This document shows, piece after piece, positions 16,837 through 26,925 of a DNA stretch of 64,000 bases (its first letter is position 1; each line of letters begins with the position of its first letter). Under the pieces are notes generated by a model. That model saw only the letters and a program-made list of their open reading frames with translations. It was not told the origin of the DNA and made no database searches. The DNA comes from Flavobacteriales bacterium. Its GTDB lineage: Bacteria > Bacteroidota > Bacteroidia > Flavobacteriales > Flavobacteriaceae. Where the stretch lies: assembly GCA_011524905.1 (NCBI GenBank), contig WTJI01000022.1, positions 36,047 through 100,046 on the forward strand, read 5' to 3'. The position numbers were made by a program, and so were the translations under genes.

Positions 16837-18146
16837 CACGCCTTGGCTAAAAAGTCTTGCACCGCCGCATGACTAACTTTATGGGTTTTAAAATATGCAA
16901 TGGCGGCTTCTTTTTCTGTGCCTTTTGCCCCCAATTGATTTAATATATTTAGCAAGTGCATTTTCATATGGCCCTTTTGAATACCCGAAGTTACTAATGA
17001 GCGTACTGCAGCAAAGTTTTGTGCCAGTCCTGCAACAGCAATGATTTGCATTAATTCTTCAGCACTTGGATAACCTAATAATTCTAAGTTCCACTGCACT
17101 AGGGGATGGAGTTGTGTCAGTCCGCCTACAGTTCCTAGTGCCAATGGAAGATCGAGTTGAAAGACAAATTGATCGCCATCGATGAAAGCTGTGGATAAAC
17201 TACGATACTGTCCGTCTTTTGCAGCATAGGCATGAACCGCAGCTTCAATGGCTCGGAAGTCGTTGCCAGTTGCCAAAACTACGGCATCAACTCCGTTCAT
17301 GATGCCTTTGTTATGAGTAACAGCCCGATAAGGTTCTACTTGTGCTATCTGCACTGCTTGTACCATTTTTTTTGCAAACGCGGTTGCGCTAAGTCCTTCT
17401 TCTTCTTCTAGCTGATTGATAGGGCAGCTTACTTTTGCCCGTGCTATACAATTTGGAACATAATTTGACAAAATGCTCATCACCACTTCTATGGGTTTAT
17501 CTATATGGCTAAACTTGGCATATTCATTAGCTACTTGGCGAAGTATTTCGGCAAGTCTTTCTAAAACAGAGTTTATAAAATTGGCTCCCATTGCGTCACG
17601 GGTATCAAAAGTGGCGTGAAGTTGGTAATAGTCGGCCATTGCCGCAGTTTTGTCTATTAGTTGTAACGACAAAAGACCACCGCCTCGTTTTTCCATCCGT
17701 TCGAGCATAGGGGCGCAACCTTCCAGGAGTTTGGGTTTGATGTGCTCAAAAAAATCAGTTACTTTTTTTGGATCTTCAGGGCAAATAAAATGAACCTGAC
17801 CTACTTTTTCTGTTCCCAGTATTTGCGTGTGAAACCCACCTTTGTTGGCCCAATACTTAGCAGACTTACCTGCAGCAGCAACCACTGAACTCTCCTCAAT
17901 GACCATGGGTAGTGTATATTGCTTATTGTTAATTAAGAAATTCGGAGCTACTCCTAAGGGTAGATAAAAATTGGAAAGGGTGTTTTCAATAAACTCATCG
18001 TGTTTTTCCTGACGGGCTGCATCTGGATGGCAATAGGTGGCAAGTAGTGTGCTAGCTTCTTGTGGTTGATCAAAATGGTTTTGGGTAATCCATTTAATTT
18101 TTTCTGCTTTACTGAGTTTGGAAAATCCACTAATACTCGATGCCAT
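16836..18146 (-). CDS. mvaA: Hydroxymethylglutaryl-CoA reductase, class II (degradative type)
   Basis: A 436-residue cytoplasmic enzyme that interconverts HMG-CoA and mevalonate. Class II signatures are present: the DAMGANFINS catalytic segment, the KGIMNGVDAV region with a catalytic Lys, an LALGTVGG loop and a flexible C-terminal domain with the FAAVRSLVTSGIQKGHM segment. Although named degradative, in Flavobacteriia it serves mevalonate synthesis. The start is ATG 18146, not TTG 18161, because an exact -7 element occupies 18159-18166. It is translationally coupled to the GHMP kinase. Confidence 0.95.
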   Translation of the reverse strand: MASSISGFSKLSKAEKIKWITQNHFDQPQEASTLLATYCHPDAARQEKHDEFIENTLSNFYLPLGVAPNFLINNKQYTLPMVIEESSVVAAAGKSAKYWANKGGFHTQILGTEKVGQVHFICPEDPKKVTDFFEHIKPKLLEGCAPMLERMEKRGGGLLSLQLIDKTAAMADYYQLHATFDTRDAMGANFINSVLERLAEILRQVANEYAKFSHIDKPIEVVMSILSNYVPNCIARAKVSCPINQLEEEEGLSATAFAKKMVQAVQIAQVEPYRAVTHNKGIMNGVDAVVLATGNDFRAIEAAVHAYAAKDGQYRSLSTAFIDGDQFVFQLDLPLALGTVGGLTQLHPLVQWNLELLGYPSAEELMQIIAVAGLAQNFAAVRSLVTSGIQKGHMKMHLLNILNQLGAKGTEKEAAIAYFKTHKVSHAAVQDFLAKA

Positions 18147-18158
18147 ACTATTTTTTTT

Positions 18159-18166
18159 CAAAGATA
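18159..18166 (-). promoter_or_regulatory. -7 element of HMG-CoA reductase operon (TATCTTTG)
   Basis: The minus strand reads TATCTTTG, an exact TAnnTTTG match. The predicted start at about 18153 is only 6-8 bases before ATG 18146, so the mRNA would be nearly leaderless. No good TTG is seen at the -33 position. Confidence 0.45.
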
Positions 18167-18329
18167 GGTCTTCATAAACAAATCACTAACCAGTCTAAAA
18201 TCTGGGTATAGTTGGATGCTAACACAATCTGATAAAATCAAAATAAATATTTTTACGTGTATCACATGTTTGGGTGCCGTAACGAAATAAATTTTTTATT
18301 TTGCCCTAATGAACTTTTATAACAGTAAG

Positions 18330-20495
18330 ATGAAATCTTTCTTAACCTTCCTACTCCTTTTGTTGACTTCAGTACTTTCAAGCCAAGAACTTACCAATAA
18401 AATAATTTTCAGCGGCGAATTAGATGCAGAACGTTTAGAGCGCTATCGTTCGATGAATGATGGGCGACACTATACTGTTTTAGAAAACAACCGCAAGGAG
18501 AAAAAGGCTCAGGTTGTAAAATATGCTTTTTTAGATGGCCAGGCCCAGACAGTTTTATTGGCCTCTGGAGATTCCATTCCCTATTTCACCTCTTATTCTT
18601 TTTCTGCCGATGAGAATAAAATATTAATTGCTACTTCTGAGTACCCAATTTATAGACGTTCTAAGCAGGCGATTTACTACGTCTATGATTTGACTACAAA
18701 AAATTTAGAACCACTATTTGACCCAGATGCATCCTATCCGTGGGTACAAGAACCACTTTTTTCACCCGATGGAACAAAGGTGGCTTTTGTTCATTTAAGG
18801 AATATATATATCAAAGATTTAGTCTCAGGTCGCTTAAAGCAAATCACACAAGATGGTGGTGCCAATATCAGTAATGGATTAACAGATTGGGTCTATGAAG
18901 AAGAATTTGGTTATGTGCGTGCTTTCGATTGGAATACTGCGGGAACCTATTTGGCCTATTTACGCTTTGATGAGTCTGAGGTACCTGTATTTTCTATGGA
19001 TATTTACGGGGATGATTTGTATCCCTATCCTTATCAATTCAGATATCCAAAAGCCGGCGAAACCAATGCTACTTTGACCATACACGCTTATGCCTTGCAG
19101 ACTCAAACACATACCGAGTTGAATTTGGGGGACAAAATGCCCGAATATATTCCTAGATTTCAATTTTCAAATGATCCTAATTTACTAAGTATACAAACCC
19201 TTAATCGGCACCAAAATCATTTGAAACTGTGGGCCTTAAACGTCAAATCCGGAGATGCTGAGGTATTGTTAGAAGAAACAGATGAACGCTATGTTGACAT
19301 ACACAGTAATCTACGTTTTTTGGAAGACAATAGTTTTTTGTGGACAAGCGAAAGGGATGGCTTTAACCACCTCTATCACTTTAGCGCAGATGGGGAATTA
19401 AAAACCCAGCTTACCAGTGGTAAGTGGGAGGTGACGGCTTTTTATCAATACAGTCCACAAAATAAAGAGGTATATTACGCCTCTACTGAAATTGGAAGTA
19501 CCCAACGTGCAGTGTATGGTGTAAGCATCAATGGCAAGAAAAAACGTTTACTGTCTGATGACAATGGTTATAACGGTGCTTTATTTAGCAAAAGCGGACG
19601 GTACTATATTCACTCCTTTTCAGATGCCCAAACCCCGCCTATATATCGACTCCGAAAGACTTCAAATACAAAAGTACTACGGACCATCTTGGATAACAAA
19701 GCGCTAAAGAAAAAGATGTCTGCTTATGAGCTCCCTCAAAAAGAGTTTACCCAACTTGCTGTAAATAACAATAACCTCAATATGTGGCTACTCAAGCCAG
19801 TAGATTTTGACCCCACTAAAAGTTATCCGCTATTGATGTTTCAGTACTCGGGTCCCGGTTCACAGCAGGTTTCCAACCGCTGGGGTTCTCAGCGAGATTT
19901 GTGGCATTATTTGCTTACCCAAAAGGGTTATATAGTTGCCTGTATCGATGGACGGGGAACAGGTTTTAGAGGGGCAGATTTTAAAAAGCAAACCTATCTG
20001 AATTTGGTCAAATATGAAACGGAAGACCAAATAGAAGCTGCCAGAATTTTAGGAAAACGTTCATACATTGACGCTGGTCGCGTGGGTATTTGGGGATGGA
20101 GTTTTGGTGGGCATATGGCATTACAAAGTCTATTGACAGGTCATGACGTTTTTGCCGCAGCTATTTCTGTAGCTCCAGTCACTACCTGGCGCTTTTATGA
20201 TACGATTTATACCGAACGATTTATGCGTACACCCCAAGAAAACCCTGATGGATACGATTTAAATTCACCCCTTAATTATGCTGACCAATTGAAAGGCAAA
20301 CTTCTATTGGTCCATGGTAGTGGTGACGACAATGTTCACGTTCAAAATTCAATGCGGATGATTCAGGCCTTGATCGAAGCAGATAAGTCCTTTGATTGGG
20401 CTATCTATCCCGATCAAAATCATGGAATTGGCTCAGGAAACGCACGTATTCACCTCTATCAAAAAATGACTACTTTTATTGAAACCAATTTGTAA
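18330..20495 (+). CDS. S9 family prolyl dipeptidyl peptidase (DPP-IV type)
   Basis: A 721-residue exported serine peptidase that removes X-Pro or X-Ala dipeptides from peptide N-termini. The N-terminal beta-propeller (DPPIV_N, about 60-480) is followed by an alpha/beta-hydrolase domain with Ser591 in GWSFGG, Asp666/667 in GSGDDNVH and His698 in DQNHG. A signal peptide starts at the chosen ATG 18330 (MKSFLTFLLLLL). An ATG seven codons earlier is less likely because a promoter-like TTATTTTG with TTTG 23 bases upstream would start transcription near 18310. The adjacent peptide transporter, 6 bases on, can import its products. Confidence 0.93.
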   Translation: MKSFLTFLLLLLTSVLSSQELTNKIIFSGELDAERLERYRSMNDGRHYTVLENNRKEKKAQVVKYAFLDGQAQTVLLASGDSIPYFTSYSFSADENKILIATSEYPIYRRSKQAIYYVYDLTTKNLEPLFDPDASYPWVQEPLFSPDGTKVAFVHLRNIYIKDLVSGRLKQITQDGGANISNGLTDWVYEEEFGYVRAFDWNTAGTYLAYLRFDESEVPVFSMDIYGDDLYPYPYQFRYPKAGETNATLTIHAYALQTQTHTELNLGDKMPEYIPRFQFSNDPNLLSIQTLNRHQNHLKLWALNVKSGDAEVLLEETDERYVDIHSNLRFLEDNSFLWTSERDGFNHLYHFSADGELKTQLTSGKWEVTAFYQYSPQNKEVYYASTEIGSTQRAVYGVSINGKKKRLLSDDNGYNGALFSKSGRYYIHSFSDAQTPPIYRLRKTSNTKVLRTILDNKALKKKMSAYELPQKEFTQLAVNNNNLNMWLLKPVDFDPTKSYPLLMFQYSGPGSQQVSNRWGSQRDLWHYLLTQKGYIVACIDGRGTGFRGADFKKQTYLNLVKYETEDQIEAARILGKRSYIDAGRVGIWGWSFGGHMALQSLLTGHDVFAAAISVAPVTTWRFYDTIYTERFMRTPQENPDGYDLNSPLNYADQLKGKLLLVHGSGDDNVHVQNSMRMIQALIEADKSFDWAIYPDQNHGIGSGNARIHLYQKMTTFIETNL

Positions 20496-20501
20496 ATAAA
20501 C

Positions 20502-22034
20502 ATGACGCAGGCGACCAAACCAGCCACACCTCAGGATTATCTTGGCCATCCTAGGGGACTATTCTATTTATTTTTTGCAGAACTATGGGAGCGATTTAGT
20601 TTCTATGGGATGCGTGCCTTGTTAACCCTTTACATGGTCAACGAAATTTTTGAGGCATTGATGAATCGAGATATGGCAGCAGCGGCAGTCTACGCTTCAT
20701 ACGGTTCCTTAGTTTATGCTTCTACCGTAGTTGGTGGGCGTATTTCTGATATTTATTTGGGATATCGCCGCTCAATCTATTTAGGCGGTATTCTTATGGC
20801 TTTGGGACATTTTGTATTGGCTATTGAAAATAATATGGCCTTCTTTTTGGCATTGGCGTTCATAGTTGTTGGGAATGGCTTTTTCAAACCCAATATTTCT
20901 ACTTTTGTGGGATCACTCTATCCTGACGGCGATCAGAGAAAAGATGCAGGATTTGTTATTTTTTACATGGGCATTAATATTGGTGGATGGATCGCACCTT
21001 TATTGTGTGGATATTTGGGGCGCGAATATGGTTGGCATTATGGCTTTGGTTTAGCGGGATTTGGGATGCTTACAGGACTATTGTTTTTTTGGCGCGGAGT
21101 CAAACAAGGCGTATTTGGAGACAAAGGACTACCTGCTAACACATCCTTGCTAAATGAAACGATTTTGGGTGTGAAACGCTCTGCAATGATACCTATCCTA
21201 GCTTTTCTTACCGCCCCTCTAATTGCTTTCTTATTGTCTTCCTACCAAGCAGTGGGCAACGGTACAACATGGTTTGGCGATCAAAATCTTGTTAATATTT
21301 TCTTTAAGGTTATTGGGCTGTTTATTCTCATTTACATGGGCGTTATCCTCCAACAAGCGCAACCCCAAGAACGTAAAAAATTATTTGCAGCCTTGCTGTT
21401 TACTTTGTTTATTACTTTGTTTTGGGGCTTTCATGAATTGTCTGGATCAGTGATTACTTTATTTGCTGCCCGAAATGTAAACCTGAGTTTGATGGACGCA
21501 GCACAATCCAATTCGCTCAACTCAATGTTTATCATTTTATTGTCAATACCACTTTCTTGGATGTTCACTCGTTTAAGATCTATAGGACGTGATCCACGGA
21601 CGCCTGTCAAGTTTGGATTGGGGTTACTCTTTGCCGGATTTAGTTTTTATTTACTTTCAATTAGTGGTGTTTCAGCTGATGAAACTGGGCGTGTTCCTTT
21701 TAGTTATTTGCTGATTATGTATTTTTTACTGTCAGTGGGTGAGTTATTTATGTCACCCGTTGGTTTGTCTAAAATTACGGATCTCTCTCCTAAACGAATT
21801 GTTGCATTTATGATGGGCGTGTGGTTTTTATCATCTGCCTATGCTTTTCAACTGGTTGGATTTATTGGCAAACAGTTGGCTATTGAAAGTAGTGATAGCA
21901 ATGTGAGTGGCTTCCAATCTTTAGATATTTATTTGGATGGTTTTAGCTTGATTGCACAATATGCAATTGGTGCCGCATTAATTGTTTTAGTTTTTTCGCG
22001 TTGGATTAACAAACTAATGGGTGAGGTGCATTAA
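20502..22034 (+). CDS. POT-family peptide MFS transporter
   Basis: A 510-residue proton-coupled di/tripeptide importer of the inner membrane. The ELWERFSFYGMRALLTLYM segment is the conserved ExxERFxYYG motif of helix 1, and GNGFFKPNISTFVG and the FYMGINIG segment in helices 4-5 are further family signatures. Fourteen or so hydrophobic segments are visible. It begins 6 bases after the DPP-IV-like gene, so the two form a peptide-scavenging pair: one trims oligopeptides outside the cytoplasm and the other takes up the dipeptides. Confidence 0.95.
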   Translation: MTQATKPATPQDYLGHPRGLFYLFFAELWERFSFYGMRALLTLYMVNEIFEALMNRDMAAAAVYASYGSLVYASTVVGGRISDIYLGYRRSIYLGGILMALGHFVLAIENNMAFFLALAFIVVGNGFFKPNISTFVGSLYPDGDQRKDAGFVIFYMGINIGGWIAPLLCGYLGREYGWHYGFGLAGFGMLTGLLFFWRGVKQGVFGDKGLPANTSLLNETILGVKRSAMIPILAFLTAPLIAFLLSSYQAVGNGTTWFGDQNLVNIFFKVIGLFILIYMGVILQQAQPQERKKLFAALLFTLFITLFWGFHELSGSVITLFAARNVNLSLMDAAQSNSLNSMFIILLSIPLSWMFTRLRSIGRDPRTPVKFGLGLLFAGFSFYLLSISGVSADETGRVPFSYLLIMYFLLSVGELFMSPVGLSKITDLSPKRIVAFMMGVWFLSSAYAFQLVGFIGKQLAIESSDSNVSGFQSLDIYLDGFSLIAQYAIGAALIVLVFSRWINKLMGEVH

Positions 22035-22080
22035 CTTTGAAGTCAAAATAAAAAAAACCGAGTCCACATAAAACTGGGCT

Positions 22081-22088
22081 TATCTTTG
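22081..22088 (+). promoter_or_regulatory. -7 element of the thioredoxin-like gene (TATCTTTG)
   Basis: An exact TAnnTTTG match lies 18 bases before the GTG start at 22107, in the gap after the peptide transporter. No clear -33 TTG is present. It suggests separate transcription and supports the GTG start. Confidence 0.4.
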
Positions 22089-22106
22089 AAAGAAAAATTT
22101 AATTAG

Positions 22107-22646
22107 GTGAAAAAAATTTTATTACTATGTGCATTGTTTCTAAGTGCTTGGACCAGTGCGCAGCAGATAAAGTGGATGACTTTGGATGAAGCCTTAGCAG
22201 CGCAAAAAGATAATCCCAAAAAAATATTTATGGATGTTTACACCAAATGGTGTGGTCCTTGTAAGTTATTGGATCGAAAAACATTTGCCAATCCCTATTT
22301 AGCTGCCTATGTTAGTGAACATTATTATGCAGTTAAGTTTGATGCAGAAGGACAGGAAACGATTAACTTTTTTGGCAATACATTTACGAATCCCAACTAT
22401 GACCCCAATCGAAAGGGGCGCAATGCAACCCACCAATTCACTCAGTTTCTTGGAGTTTCTGGCTATCCTACCATGGTATTTTTAAGTGAAACAGGTGATC
22501 CTATCATGCCTGTTGTAGGGTACCATACTGCCCAACAACTGGAAATGTATCTAAAGATGATCAAGCAGGGTGACTATCAGGTTTTTTCCAAACCGGAGGA
22601 CTTTGAGAATTACCGAAAAAACTTTACACCGCGCTTCAAGGGGTAA
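22107..22646 (+). CDS. Exported thioredoxin-family protein
   Basis: A 179-residue thioredoxin-fold protein with a signal peptide (cleavage near TSAQ, residue 19) and the redox motif WCGPCK (Cys49 and Cys52), so it probably acts on disulfides in the periplasm. The fold resembles the DUF255/thioredoxin_7 group: a cis-Pro is seen in GYPTMVFL. The start is GTG, as no in-frame ATG precedes the signal sequence. Its last 11 bases overlap the convergent end of the comEC remnant. Reductase, isomerase or cytochrome-maturation roles cannot be separated. Confidence 0.88.
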   Translation: MKKILLLCALFLSAWTSAQQIKWMTLDEALAAQKDNPKKIFMDVYTKWCGPCKLLDRKTFANPYLAAYVSEHYYAVKFDAEGQETINFFGNTFTNPNYDPNRKGRNATHQFTQFLGVSGYPTMVFLSETGDPIMPVVGYHTAQQLEMYLKMIKQGDYQVFSKPEDFENYRKNFTPRFKG

Positions 22647-24635
22647 ATGACACGGCTTTTTCAGCGGTAGTATAAAATGCAATGCCTGCTTTATTGCAGC
22701 TGGCTTTCCACGATTCGAAATCCCAAGGGCCATTACTCCCATCGGCCACAACAACTTTAGGTTGCCATTGACTGAAAATCCGTTCCAAATGAACTTTAGG
22801 ATTGTTTTTTAGTAGAATTATATCAGCCCTTGGAAAAGCAGCGTCCTGCAAGACTGTATCAAAATCAAGAACCAATAGTCGTATTGATTTAAAATCCAAC
22901 CATCGCCATAAACTATCTATTCGTATTTCTTTGGCAGGATATTCCCTTTGGAAATCTTGTAACAATCTTTGTGTTCTTGTTTCTGGTGCATCACTAAAAA
23001 AATGGATGGACTGGTTTTCATACCAGATAAGTGCTGTATGCTTTGGTTGATGAAGAACCCATAATTGCCCCTTGTCATAAGTTGATATGCGTGAAAAGGC
23101 AAAGACTATGACAGCAACAAGTGATATGAAAAATGGAGGGTTCCATTGATAAACTTTTTTAGACTGCCAGCCTAGGATGGCGCCCACCAAAAGAGCGTAT
23201 AACAGCACTACTTCCTCTTGCGATAAATATATATTGTCCCATAGTAAACTTTCATAACTACTGATTTTTTTGACAATAGAATGGATTACAGAGACCAGAA
23301 GATCATATAGCTTGAGAGCGTTTGTCATTGGTAAATCCAGAAGCAGCAATGGTGTTCCTAGGATAGCTACAATCAAAGAGAGGGTAAATAAGTGGAGAAC
23401 CAATAGATTACTGACTAAAAAAAGGAAAGGGAATTGGTTGAAGTAATATATTGTTAGAGGGGCTACAGCTAGCTGAGCAGCTACACACACAACTGTGAAT
23501 TCCCATAGCCAGCGTTTCCATTTCTTTCTGGGATGGTAAATTTTTTTGGCAATAGCTAAGCCAAATATAATTCCAAGAACAGCAATATAACTTAGCTGGA
23601 ATCCAATTTGTGTTAAAAAAGGTGGGTAAATAATTAGCAGGATCCAAGCAGACAAAAATATGCGTTGTAGAGGGGGTTGGGGTCGTTTTGTCCACTCTCC
23701 AATGTGTAGGAGTGAAAAGAGCGTTACAGCCCGAACTACAGCTGGTTGGAGCCCTGTTAACAGCGCGAAGCCCCACAGCATGAAGATTAAAATTACTTTC
23801 CTGATCCAGCTTCCCCCTTTTGTATAATGTAAAGGCAACAAAAGCTACCCCATAAAAAAAGAGATAATACCAATATGCAAGCCAGAAATGGCCAATAAAT
23901 GTACCAGGCCTGCACGGGCATAGGCTTCTCTTAATTCACTTTCAATATATTGACGCTCAACAAAAATCAAAGCTAGTATATGGGCGGTAGCTGCAGGACT
24001 CAATCCACTGTTTTGTATTTTTTCAATGGCTTGTGACTTGGCTACCAATAATTGATCAATTTTAGTAAGCGGTGTATTCAATAGCACTAAATGGTTGTTT
24101 TTTTTAATCGGTATTGTGCCAAAATCCCCTTGTTTTTTAAGTAGGCAGCATAGTCAAAAGCACCCGGGTTTTGGGGTGGGTCAATGGGTTTCGGTTTAAC
24201 TTTTGTAACCAGCTGCTGTCCTACTTTTAAAGCCACAGCTCTATCTTCTTTACTCACTGTTACAAGAACTTTTACGCTACTGGCAGTGTCATTGACAGAA
24301 ACTACTTTTCCATAATAACGATAGTTAAATGTATTGGCCCTAAGGACTTCGTAGATTTTGATACGGGACAGACTTTTTTCATTTTTTGAGAATAGATCTG
24401 TTACAGATTCTTGATGTTGAGCAGCCGTAAAAATACCTAGAATGAAAAGTTCATAGAAGACAATAGTTCTAATCAACCAAGTTTTTCTAAAAACCAGTAA
24501 AGGGATTGGAAGCAAAAATAAAATGATGGTCCCAACTAGACCATTTGAGAGCGTTTCTGAGTAATAATTTGACAGTAGTTGACCAGCAATTAAAGCGATC
24601 AAAGCATAAAAAAGGAAGCTATCAAATCGGGGCAT
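22636..24635 (-). pseudogene. comEC: comEC/rec2 competence channel gene, disrupted by a frameshift and an amber stop
   Basis: Three consecutive minus-strand pieces together make one ComEC of about 665 residues, the normal length. Piece 1 (24635-24087, 182 aa) holds the N-terminal helices and the DUF4131-like OB domain. Piece 2 (24087-23845) carries the LLAISGLHIGI competence-domain motif. Piece 3 (from about 23841) carries FALLTGLQPAVVRA, further helices and the C-terminal metallo-beta-lactamase-like domain ending in ADGSN and TAEK motifs. Adding one base to an A8 run (plus-strand T8, 24098-24105) joins pieces 1 and 2 in frame. Pieces 2 and 3 share a frame and are split only by TAG at 23847-23845. 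ComEC imports DNA across the inner membrane; here it is probably lost. Confidence 0.85.
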
Positions 24636-24660
24636 ACCCCAAATTAGGCATTCTATATCT

Positions 24661-25761
24661 TTATTTCAAATGCGCTACAATTTGTTCTGCTGTTTTTTGA
24701 CTGGCTCCGCCTGCATCTAATAATTGGTACAGATTTTTATATTGATCCAAAATATTTTGCCGACCACCCTGAGAAAGGATATGCTGCAAGGCTTTTTGTA
24801 GCGATGCTGGATGGCAGTCCTGTTGGATTAATTCTTGGACAACTTTTTTTTCTAAAATTAGATTGACAAGAGAAATGTATTCGAGTTTGACCCATTGTTT
24901 GGCTAGCCAATAACTTAATTTACTGGTTTTATAACAAACCAATTGCGGGACATTAAAAAGAGCCGTTTCCAGCGTTGCAGTCCCACTGGTAACAATTGCT
25001 GCTTTGGCCGCTTGGAGTAGGGGATAGGTTTGCCCCATAACTAATTGACAAGAAGCGTTTTCAATCCACGGTTTATAGAAATCGGAACCTAGATTTTTTG
25101 TACCCGCTACAACAAACTGATATTGAGTAAAGTGTGGAATTAGACTCAAAAATAGGGGTAGCATTTTCTGCACTTCTTGTTGGCGACTGCCAGGCAGCAA
25201 AGCAATGATGGGTTTTTCATCAGATGGATATTGTAATTGGATGGGTTCTGTCTTTTTTTGTAAACTGTCTAACAGCGGATGCCCTACATAGTGTACTTCA
25301 TATTGGTGATGCTCAGAAAAGTATTTTTTTTCAAAAGGCAGGATAGTATATAAGGCTGTTAGATTTTGTTTCATTTGCTGCACCCGATTGGCCTTCCAGG
25401 CCCAAACTTGTGGACTGATGTAGTAATGATTTTGAAACCCCTGTTTTTTAGCCCATTTGGCAATACGGAGATTAAACCCTGGATAGTCAATGTAGACAAT
25501 AGCATCGGGCTGGAAAGCTAAAATATCTTTTTTGCAAAAGGCAATATTTTCAAGTATGGTTGGTAGATGGGTTAAAACTTCCCAGAAACCCATAAAAGCC
25601 AAGTCACGATAGTGTTTTACCAATTGCCCTCCAGCCTTTTCCATCAGATCCCCTCCCCAGCAACGAATTTTGGCATTGCAATCTTTTTGGAGGAGGGATT
25701 CAATTAGTCTAGCTCCGTGCAAGTCTCCAGAAGCTTCACCAGCGATGAGGTAGTACTTCAT
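24661..25761 (-). CDS. lpxB: Lipid-A-disaccharide synthase
   Basis: A 366-residue GT-B glycosyltransferase (family GT19) that joins UDP-2,3-diacylglucosamine and lipid X into the lipid A disaccharide at the inner membrane face. The N-terminal AGEASGDLHGARL motif, the central ISPQVWAWK segment and the LLPGSRQQEV donor-site segment are diagnostic. The length is typical. It lies in the surE - small membrane protein - lpxB run, 90 bases behind the small gene, and the comEC remnant begins 25 bases downstream. Confidence 0.96.
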   Translation of the reverse strand: MKYYLIAGEASGDLHGARLIESLLQKDCNAKIRCWGGDLMEKAGGQLVKHYRDLAFMGFWEVLTHLPTILENIAFCKKDILAFQPDAIVYIDYPGFNLRIAKWAKKQGFQNHYYISPQVWAWKANRVQQMKQNLTALYTILPFEKKYFSEHHQYEVHYVGHPLLDSLQKKTEPIQLQYPSDEKPIIALLPGSRQQEVQKMLPLFLSLIPHFTQYQFVVAGTKNLGSDFYKPWIENASCQLVMGQTYPLLQAAKAAIVTSGTATLETALFNVPQLVCYKTSKLSYWLAKQWVKLEYISLVNLILEKKVVQELIQQDCHPASLQKALQHILSQGGRQNILDQYKNLYQLLDAGGASQKTAEQIVAHLK

Positions 25762-25851
25762 CTATTTGAAATTTGGTATTGAATAGCAATCATATAGCAA
25801 ATAAAAAAATAATTACGCTTGGGTGGTATACAACTCAAGATATAGGATTCA

Positions 25852-26136
25852 TCAACCCATAATTTTTAAGAAAGCAATACCAACAACTAGTAATAAAGAG
25901 AGTATCAATATACCCGTAGCAAAATCATTTTTTCTTTTTCGTATGGCAACAAAAAAAAGTAATAAATTGATTAAAGCACCAAGACTAATCAATCCACCCA
26001 ATTTATTTTGGTAATATAAGAACTGAATGCTATCAAATGTATCACCCCTGGAAACTATTGAAGTCAGTAATAACACACTTGATGCTGTGGCAAGTAAAGC
26101 TGCAAAAAATCCTTTTCCAATATCGTTTCTATTCAA
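25852..26136 (-). CDS. Small membrane protein (94 aa)
   Basis: A 94-residue protein with three hydrophobic segments (about 8-28, 45-66 and 73-92) and basic residues between helices 2 and 3 (RKRKN). I do not recognise a named family. Its start overlaps the surE stop by 8 bases, which supports translation, and it sits between surE and lpxB. Its function is unknown. Confidence 0.75.
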   Translation of the reverse strand: MNRNDIGKGFFAALLATASSVLLLTSIVSRGDTFDSIQFLYYQNKLGGLISLGALINLLLFFVAIRKRKNDFATGILILSLLLVVGIAFLKIMG

Positions 26137-26902
26137 ACTGCCAAGTATTTAGTTTTTGTATGGCATGGTGCGCTGTAAGATCATATTGAACGGGGACAAC
26201 AGAAATATAGTTGTTTTCCAACGCCCATTCGTCAGTATCTTCACCACCATCTTCATTAATGAATTTGCCAGTAAGCCAATAATATTCACGCCCCATAGGA
26301 TTGGTGCGTTTATCAAATTCTTCGACCCAATACGCTTTGGCTTGTCTACATACTTTGATCCCCTGTATGGGCGTGTCAACTCCTTTAGGGAAATTCACGT
26401 TAAGGACCACATTTTCTGGTATTTTGTTTTTGAGTGCTTTTTGAGTTATCTCCTTGACATAGGGTTTAATGATATCAAAATTAGCACCCCAACGGAAATC
26501 GAGAAGGGAAAAACCAATGGCAGGTATACCTTCGATACCAGCTTCTAGGGCAGCACTCATTGTTCCCGAATAAATGACATTTATAGAAGAATTAGAGCCA
26601 TGATTGATTCCAGAGACACATAAGTCAGGTTTGCGGTCTAGTAATTCGTTGACAGCTAATTTGACGCAATCGGCTGGTGTGCCAGAGCAACTGTATTCAG
26701 TTTGCGGCCCATCATCCAAGCTGATTTTACTACAATGTAAGGTCGAATTGATAGTAATGGCATGCCCCATTCCAGATTGAGGGCTGTCGGGTGCAACAAC
26801 AACAACATCACCCAACTCGTTCATTACTTCAATAAGTGCTCGGATACCAGGGGCTGTAATCCCATCGTCGTTTGTAACTAAAATTAAAGGTTTTTTTCCC
26901 AT
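26129..26902 (-). CDS. surE: 5'/3'-nucleotidase SurE
   Basis: A 257-residue metal-dependent phosphatase that dephosphorylates nucleoside 5'- and 3'-monophosphates, linked in other bacteria to stationary-phase survival. Diagnostic motifs are NDDG at residues 11-14 (metal-binding Asp pair), APDSPQSGMGH, SGTPADC and SGINHGSN. ATG 26902 (MGKKPL) is chosen over ATG 26938 because an exact TAAATTTG -7 element at 26933-26926 lies between them. The gene is divergent from the Prc protease. Confidence 0.95.
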   Translation of the reverse strand: MGKKPLILVTNDDGITAPGIRALIEVMNELGDVVVVAPDSPQSGMGHAITINSTLHCSKISLDDGPQTEYSCSGTPADCVKLAVNELLDRKPDLCVSGINHGSNSSINVIYSGTMSAALEAGIEGIPAIGFSLLDFRWGANFDIIKPYVKEITQKALKNKIPENVVLNVNFPKGVDTPIQGIKVCRQAKAYWVEEFDKRTNPMGREYYWLTGKFINEDGGEDTDEWALENNYISVVPVQYDLTAHHAIQKLNTWQFE

Positions 26903-26925
26903 GTTGTATTCTTGTTGCAATCCCT

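Noticed and set aside
23408..23776. A 122-codon minus-strand ORF inside the comEC remnant
   Set aside because: It is in a different frame from the conserved ComEC motifs (FALLTG, VVRA), which lie in the other frame across the whole stretch.
23845..24105. Programmed frameshift or stop read-through producing functional ComEC
   Set aside because: An A8 run can slip, but a second event at TAG would also be needed; no known ComEC uses such recoding, so a pseudogene or read error is simpler.
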